A program made the position numbers and the translations under genes. Positions 1-7,745 of a stretch of DNA of 13,673 bases are shown in pieces. Position 1 is the first letter of the stretch. Each line of letters starts with the position of its first letter. The notes beneath the pieces were generated by a model. It saw only the letters and a program-made list of their open reading frames with translations. It made no database searches and had not been told where the DNA came from. Source of the DNA: DATDTB01 sp035291025 (lineage in GTDB: Archaea; Iainarchaeota; Iainarchaeia; JAFGOX01; DATDTB01). The stretch lies in NCBI GenBank assembly GCA_035291025.1, contig DATDTB010000062.1, forward strand, positions 1 through 13,673, read 5' to 3'.

Positions 1-807
1 GACGTACCCGGCTTCCCTGAGCTTGGGCTCCATTTTAGCCAAGGTGTCGTTGAATATCTTGTTCGGTGGCGACCAGTAAACGAGTGTGCCCATCTCGCCA
101 GTTTGCGGCCCCGTGTCCCCGGGAAAGAGGCGCTTGTGCTCGAAGTTCACGTTTATTGGGTAAATGAATTCCTTGCCGTTAAAGAAGGCCCCCACGGCAA
201 CCTCGACGCCCGAGGCAAACTTCTGCAGCTGGAACTCCTTCACGACCTTCGCCCACGTCTTCTTGTACCTCTTCAGCATTTCCAGCAAGTCCTTCCCGTC
301 GTCGTCCTGGCCAATGAACAAGAGTTCTTTCTCGTCCTGGGCCTTGCCGGAAGGCTTCAATACGTACCGGTCGGGGTTTTTTTCAACGAATTTTATGGCC
401 TCGTCGAAGTCAGTGAACACCCAATGGGGGAGGATGCTTATTCCCGCGCTCTTCATTTCCTCCTGGCCGAAACCCTTGTCGTCCTCGAGCTTGTCCGAGT
501 AAGGAGTCCCGCCCACGACGAGCTTGCCCTGCTTCCTTAGCTTCTCGGCCTCGGCCCCAAAGCCTTCGACGTCGTCGAACACTATGACGTCCGCCCACTC
601 AACGTGTTCCTTCCAGTTCTCGACCTTGTCAACGAAGCCGTCGTAAATGTCCCTGCACTCCTTGTCCAATACGCAGAACTTGACGTTGTTGCCTTCCTTT
701 TTCATTTGCCACGCCACGTCGCCCGCGAGGGCTATGTATGAAACGAACAGGAACTTTTTCCCTGCCGAGTCCGTTTTCCCGGAACCGTTTGCCTTGTCCG
801 CCGACAC
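1..807 (-). CDS. PurD-like ATP-grasp protein (phosphoribosylamine-glycine ligase family), 3' end cut by window
   Basis: The visible 269 codons read as an ATP-grasp ligase related to phosphoribosylamine-glycine ligase, the purine-synthesis enzyme joining glycine to phosphoribosylamine with ATP. Seen: a Rossmann-like N-terminal part from about residue 17, then RYVLKPSGK (148-155), where ATP-grasp proteins place an ATP-binding lysine, then EHKR (223-226) followed by GDTGPQTGEMGT (230-241), which matches the family's EHKR/GDTGPNTGGMG block. The family's usual N-terminal GGREHA loop is absent; residues 24-34 hold SYIALAGDVAW instead, so this is a divergent member and the substrate is inferred. The start is taken as GTG at 807, with GGTGGT about 5 bases upstream; no ATG precedes the conserved part. 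Residues 1-16 form a short polar extension. The gene is divergent from the flavoprotein gene at 955 and continues past the left edge. Family assignment is fairly sure; exact function is not. Confidence 0.75.
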   Translation of the reverse strand, partial: MSADKANGSGKTDSAGKKFLFVSYIALAGDVAWQMKKEGNNVKFCVLDKECRDIYDGFVDKVENWKEHVEWADVIVFDDVEGFGAEAEKLRKQGKLVVGGTPYSDKLEDDKGFGQEEMKSAGISILPHWVFTDFDEAIKFVEKNPDRYVLKPSGKAQDEKELLFIGQDDDGKDLLEMLKRYKKTWAKVVKEFQLQKFASGVEVAVGAFFNGKEFIYPINVNFEHKRLFPGDTGPQTGEMGTLVYWSPPNKIFNDTLAKMEPKLREAGYV

Positions 808-881
808 CAAAAACCACCAAGCGCTTGAAAAGAGCCAAATGAAAAACAAAAAAACAAAACGCAAACAAGACGCTTTCAAAG

Positions 882-889
882 TATTAATA
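882..889. promoter_or_regulatory. Palindromic TATA-like box between divergent genes
   Basis: TATTAATA is its own reverse complement and lies in the 147-base gap between the divergent starts at 807 (minus) and 955 (plus). Using the usual archaeal spacing of about 25 bases, transcripts would begin near 860 on the minus strand and near 911 on the plus strand, leaving leaders of roughly 50 and 45 bases. A second plus-strand candidate is AAACTTTTAT at 911-920, which would give a leader of only about 15 bases. Assignment rests on sequence alone. Confidence 0.4.
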
Positions 890-954
890 GTTTTGCTTCA
901 AGGTTCAGTTAAACTTTTATCCACTACAACGCTCAAATTGGCTCCGGTGAACCG

Positions 955-2337
955 GTGAAAGAGCAAACTTTTGACTTGGTCGTCATAGGCTCGGGTACGG
1001 GCTTGGACGTGGCGAACGCGTGCGCGTCGCGCGGCCTCAAGGTCGCGATCGTGGAAGAAGGCGCCATGGGCGGGACTTGCCTCAACCGCGGGTGCATTCC
1101 CTCAAAGATGTACATTCACTGCGCCGACGTCGCCGAAGAAATACGCGGCGCTAAGCGCTTCGGGATAACCGCGAAAATCACGAAAATTGACTACGCGTCA
1201 ATCGTGAAACGCGTCCGAGGCGTGGTTGACGGGGAGTCAATGGACATCGAGAGCGCGTTCAAGAAAATCGACAACCCAAAGCTGTTCAAGGCGCACACGA
1301 AATTCATTGGAGTGAAGAAACTGCTGGTTGGGAAAGACGTAGTTCTGCGGGCTGAAAAGTTCCTCATCGCCGCCGGCGCGCGCACCACGATTCCGCCGAT
1401 TCCCGGGCTGGACAAGGTCCCTTTCCTTACAAGCGAGACCGCGCTCAGCCTGAAAAAACAGCCGAAAGTCCTCACGATCCTTGGCGGGGGCTACATTGCC
1501 GCGGAACTAGCGCACTTTTTCGGCGCGCTGGGCACGAAGGTAAGCATCGTGCAGCGGAACGTTTTGCTGCTGCCGCGCGAGGACCGTGAGGTTGCGGAAA
1601 AGTTCACTGACTTGTTCGGGAAAAAATACAACGTCCTCACGGGCCACGACGTCCTGAAAGTGGAATTGACGGGCAAGGCTTACAGCGTAACCGTGCAAGC
1701 CAAGGAAGGAAAGGACGGAAAAAAGAAAACGCTTAAGTCGGACGCATTGCTTGTCGCGACCGGCATAACACCTAACTCGGACTCGCTGGAAGTTACCAAG
1801 ACTGGCTTGAAGCCGAACGCAAGGGGCTTCATTCCAGCCAACGAGTTCCTGGAGACAAGCGTTCCCGGCATTTTCACCTTGGGCGACATTCACGGAAAGT
1901 ACGTGTTCAAGCACAGCGCCAACCACGAAGCCAAGTACGCATTCAACAACATCTTGAACCCTGATAAAATGATTGCTGTTGACTACACTGCAATGCCGCA
2001 CGCCATCTTCACTTCTCCCCAGATAGCCGGGGTCGGGTTCACTGAACAGGAACTAGAGGAATCCAAGGCCGTTTACGCTTCAGTGAAGTGGCCTTACATC
2101 AGGAGCGGCATGGGCGAAGCCATTCTCGACCGCGACGGCTTCGTAAAGTTCTTGTACGAGCCGCACTCGCTCAAGATACTGGGGTGCCACATCATTGGAA
2201 CCCACGCCTCCACCCTCATACACGAAGTCTTGGTGGCCATGAAGCACGGCGGCGGAACATTGAAAAGCATTTCCGACACAGTGCATATTCATCCAGCGCT
2301 TTCTGAAGTCGTCCAAAGGGCTGCAAACAAGGCTTGA
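955..2337 (+). CDS. FAD-dependent class I disulfide reductase (dihydrolipoyl dehydrogenase / mycothione reductase-like)
   Basis: A 460-residue pyridine nucleotide-disulfide oxidoreductase, the usual family length. Seen: FAD-binding GSGTG (12-16) with acidic E34/E35 at the end of the next strand; redox pair C42 and C47 in GGTCLNRGCIPSK; nucleotide-binding GGGYIAAE (177-184); second FAD motif around TLGD (308-311); and the C-terminal dimer-interface HPALSE with H446 and E451 as the likely catalytic pair. The strand after the nucleotide fold ends in VQRN (199-202), lacking the acidic residue typical of NAD-specific lipoamide dehydrogenases, which suggests NADPH or mixed use. No 2-oxoacid dehydrogenase E1, E2 or lipoyl protein is nearby, so the disulfide substrate is open (lipoamide, CoA disulfide or another thiol). 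Start is GTG, with GGTGA at 946-950 just upstream. The TerC-like gene follows after 40 bases, probably co-transcribed. Family is certain, substrate is not. Confidence 0.93.
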   Translation: MKEQTFDLVVIGSGTGLDVANACASRGLKVAIVEEGAMGGTCLNRGCIPSKMYIHCADVAEEIRGAKRFGITAKITKIDYASIVKRVRGVVDGESMDIESAFKKIDNPKLFKAHTKFIGVKKLLVGKDVVLRAEKFLIAAGARTTIPPIPGLDKVPFLTSETALSLKKQPKVLTILGGGYIAAELAHFFGALGTKVSIVQRNVLLLPREDREVAEKFTDLFGKKYNVLTGHDVLKVELTGKAYSVTVQAKEGKDGKKKTLKSDALLVATGITPNSDSLEVTKTGLKPNARGFIPANEFLETSVPGIFTLGDIHGKYVFKHSANHEAKYAFNNILNPDKMIAVDYTAMPHAIFTSPQIAGVGFTEQELEESKAVYASVKWPYIRSGMGEAILDRDGFVKFLYEPHSLKILGCHIIGTHASTLIHEVLVAMKHGGGTLKSISDTVHIHPALSEVVQRAANKA

Positions 2338-2377
2338 ACTGCGTTTTTCTGGTCTCCACGGGGGTCACGGATAGTTA

Positions 2378-3331
2378 ATGGTAGAATTGTTTTTCCTCAT
2401 CCTAACAGTCATTGGTCTAGCAGTATTCGAAATAATCACGGGCATTGACAACGCAGTCATAAACGCAGACGTACTTTCCACCATGTCAGAGCGCGCCAGG
2501 CGCTGGTTCCTTGTGTGGGGGCTGCTCGTGGCGGTGTTCGTCATCCGCGGCCTGCTGCCCTTGCTCTTGGTGTGGGCAGCAAACCCGTCGCTGGGCTTGT
2601 GGGGCGCACTCACCGCCACTTTCAGCAACGACGAACTAGTCCAGCAGTCCGTGCACAGCTCCACTCCAATCCTGTTGATTGGCGGCGGCGTCTTCCTCGT
2701 GTTCTTGTTCTTCCACTGGCTCTTCATGGAGCCCAAAAAGTACGGCTTGAAGGGCGAGAAGTTCTTCCACTCACAGGGCGCGTGGTTCTTTGCAGTTGTC
2801 TCAGTTCTGCTCACCATAATCACGTGGTACGCCATCCAAAGAGAAGCGCTCCTGGCGTTTGGCGCAGTCGTGGGCTCTACGGCGTTCTTCATGGTGCACG
2901 GCTTCAAGCAAAACGCCGAGCTGAAGGAAAAAGAGCTCTTGTCCAAGAAGGGCTCGCGGAACTTAACAGATTGGAGCAAGATAATGTACTTGGAAGTCAT
3001 TGACGCCACGTTTTCCGTGGACGGCGTTGTCGGCGCCTTCGCCTTCACTTTGTCCGTCCCGCTCATACTAATAGGCAACGGAATAGGCGCCCTCGTGGTC
3101 AGGCAGCTCACGATAAGCAACTTGGACAAGGTCAAGAAGTACGCGTTCCTGAAAAACGGCGCGATGTACTCAGTCCTCGTCCTCGGAACCTTCATGGTCT
3201 TGGGCGGCTTCGGGTACCACGTGCCGGAATGGATTTCACCCATTGCCACAATCAGCATCCTTGGCTACTTTTACTGGAAGTCAAAGAAAGAGATCCAGAA
3301 AATGGCGGCGCTCGCGGCAGTAATTCCTTGA
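2378..3331 (+). CDS. DUF475 / TerC-like integral membrane protein, possible metal transporter
   Basis: A 317-residue polytopic protein with about eight or nine hydrophobic segments (roughly 2-19, 44-68, 97-118, 135-153, 158-176, 205-222, 224-247, 262-280, 283-300). Two conserved acidic membrane motifs mark the DUF475/TerC group: EIITGIDNAVINADVL (18-33, with E18, D24, N25) and LEVIDATFSVDGVVGAFAFT (205-224, with E206, D209, D215), followed by GNGIGALVVRQLT (233-245). The TerC clan lies in the LysE-type transporter superfamily, and some members export manganese, so metal-ion export is inferred only from relatives. Start is ATG at 2378; the Shine-Dalgarno is weak (GGGGGTCA near 2360-2367, spacing over 10). 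It probably depends on read-through from the flavoprotein gene. Its 3' end is only 21 bases from the convergent aminopeptidase stop. Confidence 0.85.
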   Translation: MVELFFLILTVIGLAVFEIITGIDNAVINADVLSTMSERARRWFLVWGLLVAVFVIRGLLPLLLVWAANPSLGLWGALTATFSNDELVQQSVHSSTPILLIGGGVFLVFLFFHWLFMEPKKYGLKGEKFFHSQGAWFFAVVSVLLTIITWYAIQREALLAFGAVVGSTAFFMVHGFKQNAELKEKELLSKKGSRNLTDWSKIMYLEVIDATFSVDGVVGAFAFTLSVPLILIGNGIGALVVRQLTISNLDKVKKYAFLKNGAMYSVLVLGTFMVLGGFGYHVPEWISPIATISILGYFYWKSKKEIQKMAALAAVIP

Positions 3332-3352
3332 AGCGCAGAAAAGGAACGGACC

Positions 3353-5887
3353 TTAGGCGTTTTTTTCCAAGAACGCCAAGTTGGCCTGGATTTTTTCCAA
3401 TGAGTATCGGACTTCGCGCTCGAAGTCCTTTCTCTTGTTTTTCCCTTGCGCGTAAAAGGACTTTATTTCCCTCAAGTCTTTTTCACTGGACGCGACTGAG
3501 AGGCCGGAAACAAAGCGCGGAAGCAAGTGCGTGCCGGCGCTGCAGTGCCTCAAGAGGTAGCCCCAGTTCTTCTTCGTCCAATTCCACACAAGCCCCGCCC
3601 CCACTGGAGTGGAAACCATCGCGCGCGGGATAATGAAGCTGTCCTGCAAGCGCACGCTCTTGGAAAGCGAGAACTCCAGGGCAGTTCCAACAAGCGCGGG
3701 GTCACTGAAGAACGCGAGCGCAGTCAAGTACCTCCTCTTGTCCTCCGGTATTTTCTCCTTCAAGTAACGCGACTTGAACTCGTTGAACAAGTTCCTTGAG
3801 CCGTTCCACGCGTTGACGTGGAAAACGGCAGAGCGCAGGTCTGATGGCAGTTCCTTTCCGTTGGAGAAAAAGCCTTCAAGCAAGTCCCTTGAACGCGAGA
3901 CTGTTGAGGCGTGGCCGTTGAATCCCAGCGAGGAAACGGCGGCGCTCCTTAGGAGCGTTTCAACGTTTTTCTCGCTCGCCCTTTTCTCCCAGCCAAGTTT
4001 TTCCAAAAGGCGTTCATGGAACTCGATGCTCGCGTTTTTGGCGCGCCTTTCAAAGCCCGAGTTCGCGCCGATTAACTGGATCCAAGCCAAGTGGCCGGAA
4101 ACGCTGGAGTTAACTGGGTAGCCCAAGTCAAGCAAGTGTTCTCTGACGAACTCCAAGTAGTCCCTTACGGGGTAGCGGCCGGAGCGGGTGAACGCGAACA
4201 AGTCGCTTTCAACGCCCCAAGCGTCTTCAATTGAAAGCTTTCCATAACCCGCCAGCACCCCCAAGTCTTCGAGCACGCTTTGCGGGTAGGAAACGCGGTA
4301 AAGGCCTTTCTGGCCCGCGTTGGCCTTGATCCAAGGCCCGGCGTTTTTGGCCGTGAATTCAGTGGAGGCCATCAAGTCCTTGTGGACGCCGCTGGAAGCC
4401 TTGTAAGTCAATGGAATGGGCCAAGGCCGTGCATTCAAGTCCCCCGACAACGTGAAGCGTTTTTGCGTCAACGTGAAGCCGTTGCCGGTTTTTTGCACGT
4501 AAACAATTGGGTATCCGGGCTCGTTGACCCAGTGGCTCATCAGCCTTGAAACTTGCTTTCCTTCAGGCGAGCCGCTGGCGGCTTTTTGCACAGCGTTCCA
4601 CAAGTCCTGCTTTCTAGCGTTAGAGTAAGCGTGCTCCCTCAAGTAGTTGGTGAGCCCGTCCCTGAAGGCGTCTTTTCCAACGAAGTCTTCAAGCATTTGC
4701 AAAACCGTCCCGCCCTTTTCGTAGCTGATGCGGTCAAAAATCGCGTCAACTTCCTCGGGGTCCTTCACGGGCACGTTTATGGCGTGAGTCGACTTGAGCT
4801 GGTCGGCTGCGAGCGCTGTAGCGATGGTGTCCTCATAGTACTGCAAGCCGAACTCCCACTCGGGGAACACTGAGTGAACGGCCTTGTAGGCCGTGAACGT
4901 CGCAAAAGACTCGTTGAGCCACAAGTCATCCCACCACTCCATTGTGACTAGGTTACCGAACCATTGGTGGGCGAGTTCGTGCGCTATTATCATTGCAATG
5001 TTTTGCTTTGTTGCGACAGCTGATTCCTCGCTAGCCAAAAGCGTGACTTCCCTGAACGTGATTGCGCCCCAGTTTTCCATTGCGCCTGAGGAAAAGTCGG
5101 GGATTGCCAATAAGTCAAGCTTTGCCAACGGGTAGTCGACGCGGAAGTATTTCTCGAAAAAGTCAAGGAACTTCAACGCGTAGTCCAGCGCCAAGCCCGC
5201 CAGTTTCCGCTTTCCTGGAACAGTTAGCACGCGGACTCTCACGTTGCGGTGAGTCCCTTCAATGAAGTCGTACTTTCCCACTCCAAGGTACAGCAAGTAA
5301 GTCGACATCTTGGGGCTTGTCTCGAACTCGAAGAGCGTGCGCCCCTTGCCCAAAGGCGTTTCCCTTTTCACTGGCGTGTTTGAAACAGCAGTGAAGCCCT
5401 TGGGCGCAGCGATGGAAACGTCGAAAGTCGCCTTGAAGGCGGGCTCGTCAAAGCACGGAAAGGCCGCGCGGGCATCCGTCGCCTCGAACTGCGACGACAG
5501 CATCACTCCCTTAATGCCCCGCGAGTCCTCGTAGCTGCTCCGGTAAAACCCGTAGAGCTTGTCGTTGTGTTCGCCCGTGAACGAAATGTCCAGCAAGGCG
5601 GGGCCGGAAACGGGTTTCCTGAACCGCAGCACGACTTCCTGGCTGCGGGGGTAAACTGAAACTCGCACGGCCTGACGGGTGCCCTTTGACTCAACGAACG
5701 CCTTGAAAGACTTCAAGTCCTTGGCGTTCAGCTTGATTGACGTTGTTTTCCTTTTTACTACCACACCAATCCGAGCCCGCGCCTTGAACTTGAACTTTTT
5801 CAAGTCAGGCTCGAAGTAAAGCGAGTAATGCACTGGAGCCACGTTTTCCCCCAGCGTTTTTCGATCCGATTTTCCCGTCCTAGCCAT
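3353..5887 (-). CDS. M1-family zinc aminopeptidase (tricorn-interacting factor F2/F3-like)
   Basis: An 844-residue metallopeptidase that should remove N-terminal amino acids from peptides in the cytoplasm. Seen: N-terminal beta domain starting VAPVHYSLYFEPDL (16-29); exopeptidase motif GAMEN (268-272), whose glutamate binds the substrate amino group; zinc site HELAH (303-307) with catalytic E304; third zinc ligand E326 in LNESFATF, spaced 18 residues after the second histidine as the family requires; and Y389 in DRISYEKGG, the likely transition-state tyrosine. The C-terminal 400 residues are helical and ERAP-like. No signal peptide is present. It is somewhat longer than the roughly 780-residue Thermoplasma tricorn factors. 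As last gene of the gdh operon, starting 9 bases after bcp, it would feed amino acids to the dehydrogenase. The GTGA of its Shine-Dalgarno contains the bcp stop. All catalytic residues are intact. Confidence 0.96.
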   Translation of the reverse strand: MARTGKSDRKTLGENVAPVHYSLYFEPDLKKFKFKARARIGVVVKRKTTSIKLNAKDLKSFKAFVESKGTRQAVRVSVYPRSQEVVLRFRKPVSGPALLDISFTGEHNDKLYGFYRSSYEDSRGIKGVMLSSQFEATDARAAFPCFDEPAFKATFDVSIAAPKGFTAVSNTPVKRETPLGKGRTLFEFETSPKMSTYLLYLGVGKYDFIEGTHRNVRVRVLTVPGKRKLAGLALDYALKFLDFFEKYFRVDYPLAKLDLLAIPDFSSGAMENWGAITFREVTLLASEESAVATKQNIAMIIAHELAHQWFGNLVTMEWWDDLWLNESFATFTAYKAVHSVFPEWEFGLQYYEDTIATALAADQLKSTHAINVPVKDPEEVDAIFDRISYEKGGTVLQMLEDFVGKDAFRDGLTNYLREHAYSNARKQDLWNAVQKAASGSPEGKQVSRLMSHWVNEPGYPIVYVQKTGNGFTLTQKRFTLSGDLNARPWPIPLTYKASSGVHKDLMASTEFTAKNAGPWIKANAGQKGLYRVSYPQSVLEDLGVLAGYGKLSIEDAWGVESDLFAFTRSGRYPVRDYLEFVREHLLDLGYPVNSSVSGHLAWIQLIGANSGFERRAKNASIEFHERLLEKLGWEKRASEKNVETLLRSAAVSSLGFNGHASTVSRSRDLLEGFFSNGKELPSDLRSAVFHVNAWNGSRNLFNEFKSRYLKEKIPEDKRRYLTALAFFSDPALVGTALEFSLSKSVRLQDSFIIPRAMVSTPVGAGLVWNWTKKNWGYLLRHCSAGTHLLPRFVSGLSVASSEKDLREIKSFYAQGKNKRKDFEREVRYSLEKIQANLAFLEKNA
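3360..3366 (+). terminator. Oligo-T terminator for the plus-strand gene pair
   Basis: Seven T residues follow GGCG about 29 bases after the DUF475 stop, with another run of six Ts at 3391-3396. Archaeal RNA polymerase commonly stops at oligo-T tracts without a hairpin. Both tracts lie inside the 3' end of the convergent aminopeptidase gene, so the two transcripts should overlap at their ends. The minus-strand side has only a T4 tract (3342-3339), a weaker stop. Confidence 0.45.
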
Positions 5888-5896
5888 AAAGAGAGC

Positions 5897-6361
5897 TCAC
5901 TTTATTTCCCGTAATTTTTCAAGGACTTGCCGGTCGTGGCCCAAGGGATTGACTTTGGGAAAGACGTGCGCGATCATGCCTTGGGAGTCAATCAAGAACG
6001 TGGTCCTCACTATTCCCATGAACTTCTTGCCGTAAAGGTTTTTCTCCCGCCAGACCCCGTAAGCCCCGCAGGCAATGCGTTTTTCATCCGATAGGAGCGG
6101 GAAGTTGAGCAAGTGCTTTTCCTTGAATTTCTTGTGTGATTCAACCGAGTCGGCGCTGACTCCAATGACAACGGCGCCGGCCTCCTTGAAGGCCTTGAGA
6201 CGGTCCCTGAATGAACACGCTTCAATCGTGCAGCCTGGCGTGTCGTCGCGGGGGTAAAAGTAAAGCACGACCTTTTTCCCAGTTAAGTCGCCCAACTTCC
6301 ACACTTTACCGGTTTCATCCGGCAAGCCTAACTCGGGCGCGTTTTCGCCAACTTCAACCAT
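5897..6361 (-). CDS. bcp: Thioredoxin-dependent peroxiredoxin, Bcp/PrxQ type
   Basis: A 154-residue thiol peroxidase that reduces hydrogen peroxide and organic peroxides in the cytoplasm. Seen: thioredoxin-fold start (APELGLPDETGKVWKLGDL), then YPRDDTPGCTIEACSFRD, with peroxidatic C44 preceded by the conserved T-P-G and resolving C49 five residues later, the PrxQ arrangement. R112-like support comes from the downstream GIVRTTFLID segment, where the active-site arginine of the family sits. Length is normal. Start is ATG at 6361, 8 bases after the zinc-ribbon stop, with GTGAT as Shine-Dalgarno overlapping that stop. A reductant partner (thioredoxin and reductase) is not in this operon, but a flavoprotein disulfide reductase lies nearby on the other strand; any link is speculation. 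Assignment is firm. Confidence 0.96.
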   Translation of the reverse strand: MVEVGENAPELGLPDETGKVWKLGDLTGKKVVLYFYPRDDTPGCTIEACSFRDRLKAFKEAGAVVIGVSADSVESHKKFKEKHLLNFPLLSDEKRIACGAYGVWREKNLYGKKFMGIVRTTFLIDSQGMIAHVFPKVNPLGHDRQVLEKLREIK

Positions 6362-6369
6362 TCAATGAA

Positions 6370-6564
6370 TCACGCGTGCCCCACTGGGCATTTCCTGTCT
6401 CCGTAGTCGCAGAAAACGCAGCACTTGTCCTTCGCTTCAACGACTTCGCCGCACGAACCGCACTTGTAGAAAGGAATGCACTTCCCTTCAGGGATTTCCA
6501 TTTCCTGCCTGCCGCCGCACTTCGGGCAAGTCAGGACTCCAGTACTTTTTCCAGCGCCGGCCAA
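6370..6564 (-). CDS. Small zinc-ribbon protein with C-terminal CCVFCDYG motif
   Basis: A 64-residue protein with two cysteine clusters. CPKC (13-16) and CGSC (35-38) form a likely four-cysteine zinc ribbon; the tail DKCCVFCDYGDRKCPVGHA carries four more cysteines (48, 49, 52, 59). The tail closely resembles the GDCCVFCSYG ending of a small family of bacterial and archaeal proteins usually left unnamed, which I recall by pattern only. Start is TTG at 6564; no ATG or GTG lies between it and the first cysteine pair, and the previous stop sits 7 bases upstream inside a GTGA Shine-Dalgarno. Its place between gdh and bcp suggests a redox or metal-linked role, for instance zinc or copper handling, but that is inference. 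Too short to judge enzymatic activity. Confidence 0.85.
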   Translation of the reverse strand: MAGAGKSTGVLTCPKCGGRQEMEIPEGKCIPFYKCGSCGEVVEAKDKCCVFCDYGDRKCPVGHA

Positions 6565-6571
6565 GGGTCGC

Positions 6572-7690
6572 TCACTTCATTTTCTCCAATACGCGCTGGC
6601 GCGCTATCCCAACAGCTATTTCGCGCGGAATCCTGCCCTTTCCAAGCGTCGTTTTTTCCAGGACCGCCTTCGTGTTGCGCTTGACTTTTTCCTCGACGAC
6701 CTTGAACATTTCCTCAGGCGTCCCGCCCTTGTACTCCACCCACGAACTGATGACGCCGCCGGCGTTGGCCACGAAGTCCGGGATGACAAGCACGCCTTTC
6801 TTGTGCAGCTCTTTCTCGATCGCTGGAGTGGTTGGAATGTTCGAGCCTTGAACAATCAGCTTCGCCTTGATTTTCTGCCAGTTTTCCTTTGTTATTAGGT
6901 CCGGAACGGCCGCAGTTATTAGAATGTCCGCTTCAATGCCCAAAATGTCGTCCTTTCCCTTTAGCACTTGAGAGCCTTCACCATACGCCGTCACAGTCTT
7001 CTGGTTTTTCTTCACTTCAGCCAGTTTCTGGAAGTTGATTCCCTGCGCGTTGTGCAAAACGCCGCCGGAGTCGCTTACAGCCACGAATTTTGCCCCTTTT
7101 TCAGTCAAGAACCTTGAAACAAACCAGCCGACGTTTCCAAAGCCCTCGACGGCGAACGTCTTCCCGGCAACGCCCCACCCGAGCCACTCCGCTGCAACCA
7201 AGGTAGAATGGTAGACGCCGAAGCCCGTGCTCCCTAGCTCGTGGGGTATTCCGCCCAGTTCCTTGGGCTTTCCAGTGCAGGCCTTCAAGTCGCCGTTGGC
7301 TTTCGCGAACCACCCCATTTCCACCTCGGTGGTGTTGATGTCGGGTCCGGCAACGTACAGGCTTGGAATTACTGGCTTGAGCGCCCGCGAGAATTCCTCA
7401 ATCAAGGCGCGCTTTTTCTCCAGTGAAATGTTTTTCGGGTCGGCAATGATTCCAGCCTTCCCGCCGCCGAAGGGCAAGTCCGCCATGGAGTTCTTCCACG
7501 TCATGGCCCTCGCCAGTCGCGAGACTTCGACAACGCTAACAGTTGGAGTCATTCGAATGCCGCCCTTCGCAACCCCCAGGGCCAAGTTGTCCAAGACAGC
7601 GAAGCCATGCAAGCCCGTTTTCGGGTTGTACACCTCGAAAACCCTTTCGGGGCCGTATTCGTCAAACTTAACACTCGCACTCATGCCCAT
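6572..7690 (-). CDS. gdhA: Glu/Leu/Phe/Val dehydrogenase family protein, probable glutamate dehydrogenase
   Basis: An oxidative deaminase of amino acids using NAD(P), linking 2-oxoglutarate and ammonia to glutamate if the glutamate assignment holds. With the start used here it has 372 residues. Seen: LGVAKGGIRMTP (K42, substrate carboxylate binding in the family), MTWKNS (K66), LPFGGGKAGI with catalytic K78, GPDINTTEVEMGW with catalytic D117, GIPHELGSTGFGV in place of the usual SLGRxxATGRGV, and a Rossmann GFGNVG (183-188). The region after the fold ends near SDSGG, as in the family. The ATG at 7690 is chosen because similarity begins just after it (SVKFDEYGPERVFEVYNP); a GTG at 7723 and an ATG at 7684 are alternatives. 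It leads a four-gene operon with a TTTAAATA promoter. Family is certain; glutamate preference over leucine or valine is likely, not proven. Confidence 0.92.
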   Translation of the reverse strand: MGMSASVKFDEYGPERVFEVYNPKTGLHGFAVLDNLALGVAKGGIRMTPTVSVVEVSRLARAMTWKNSMADLPFGGGKAGIIADPKNISLEKKRALIEEFSRALKPVIPSLYVAGPDINTTEVEMGWFAKANGDLKACTGKPKELGGIPHELGSTGFGVYHSTLVAAEWLGWGVAGKTFAVEGFGNVGWFVSRFLTEKGAKFVAVSDSGGVLHNAQGINFQKLAEVKKNQKTVTAYGEGSQVLKGKDDILGIEADILITAAVPDLITKENWQKIKAKLIVQGSNIPTTPAIEKELHKKGVLVIPDFVANAGGVISSWVEYKGGTPEEMFKVVEEKVKRNTKAVLEKTTLGKGRIPREIAVGIARQRVLEKMK

Positions 7691-7745
7691 CAAACCATCC
7701 TTTTCCACGAAAAATGCGCGCACTGCGCTCTCGAAAAATCAAGAG

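Noticed and set aside
103..540. 145-codon plus-strand frame
   Set aside because: Shadow of the PurD-like gene, whose minus-strand translation holds clear ATP-grasp motifs.
808..879. In-frame upstream extension of the PurD-like gene that would encode a hydrophobic segment (TTG at 879)
   Set aside because: T-rich leader DNA gives strings of F, L and W by chance, a membrane segment is odd for a cytosolic ligase, and GTG at 807 has a good GGTGGT site.
2365..3258. 297-codon minus-strand frame opposite the TerC-like gene
   Set aside because: The plus strand encodes a coherent membrane protein with DUF475 motifs; the antisense product has no recognisable pattern.
7721..7723. GTG at 7723 as the gdh start
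   Set aside because: No Shine-Dalgarno is visible before it and similarity to the family starts after the ATGs at 7690 and 7684; it remains possible.
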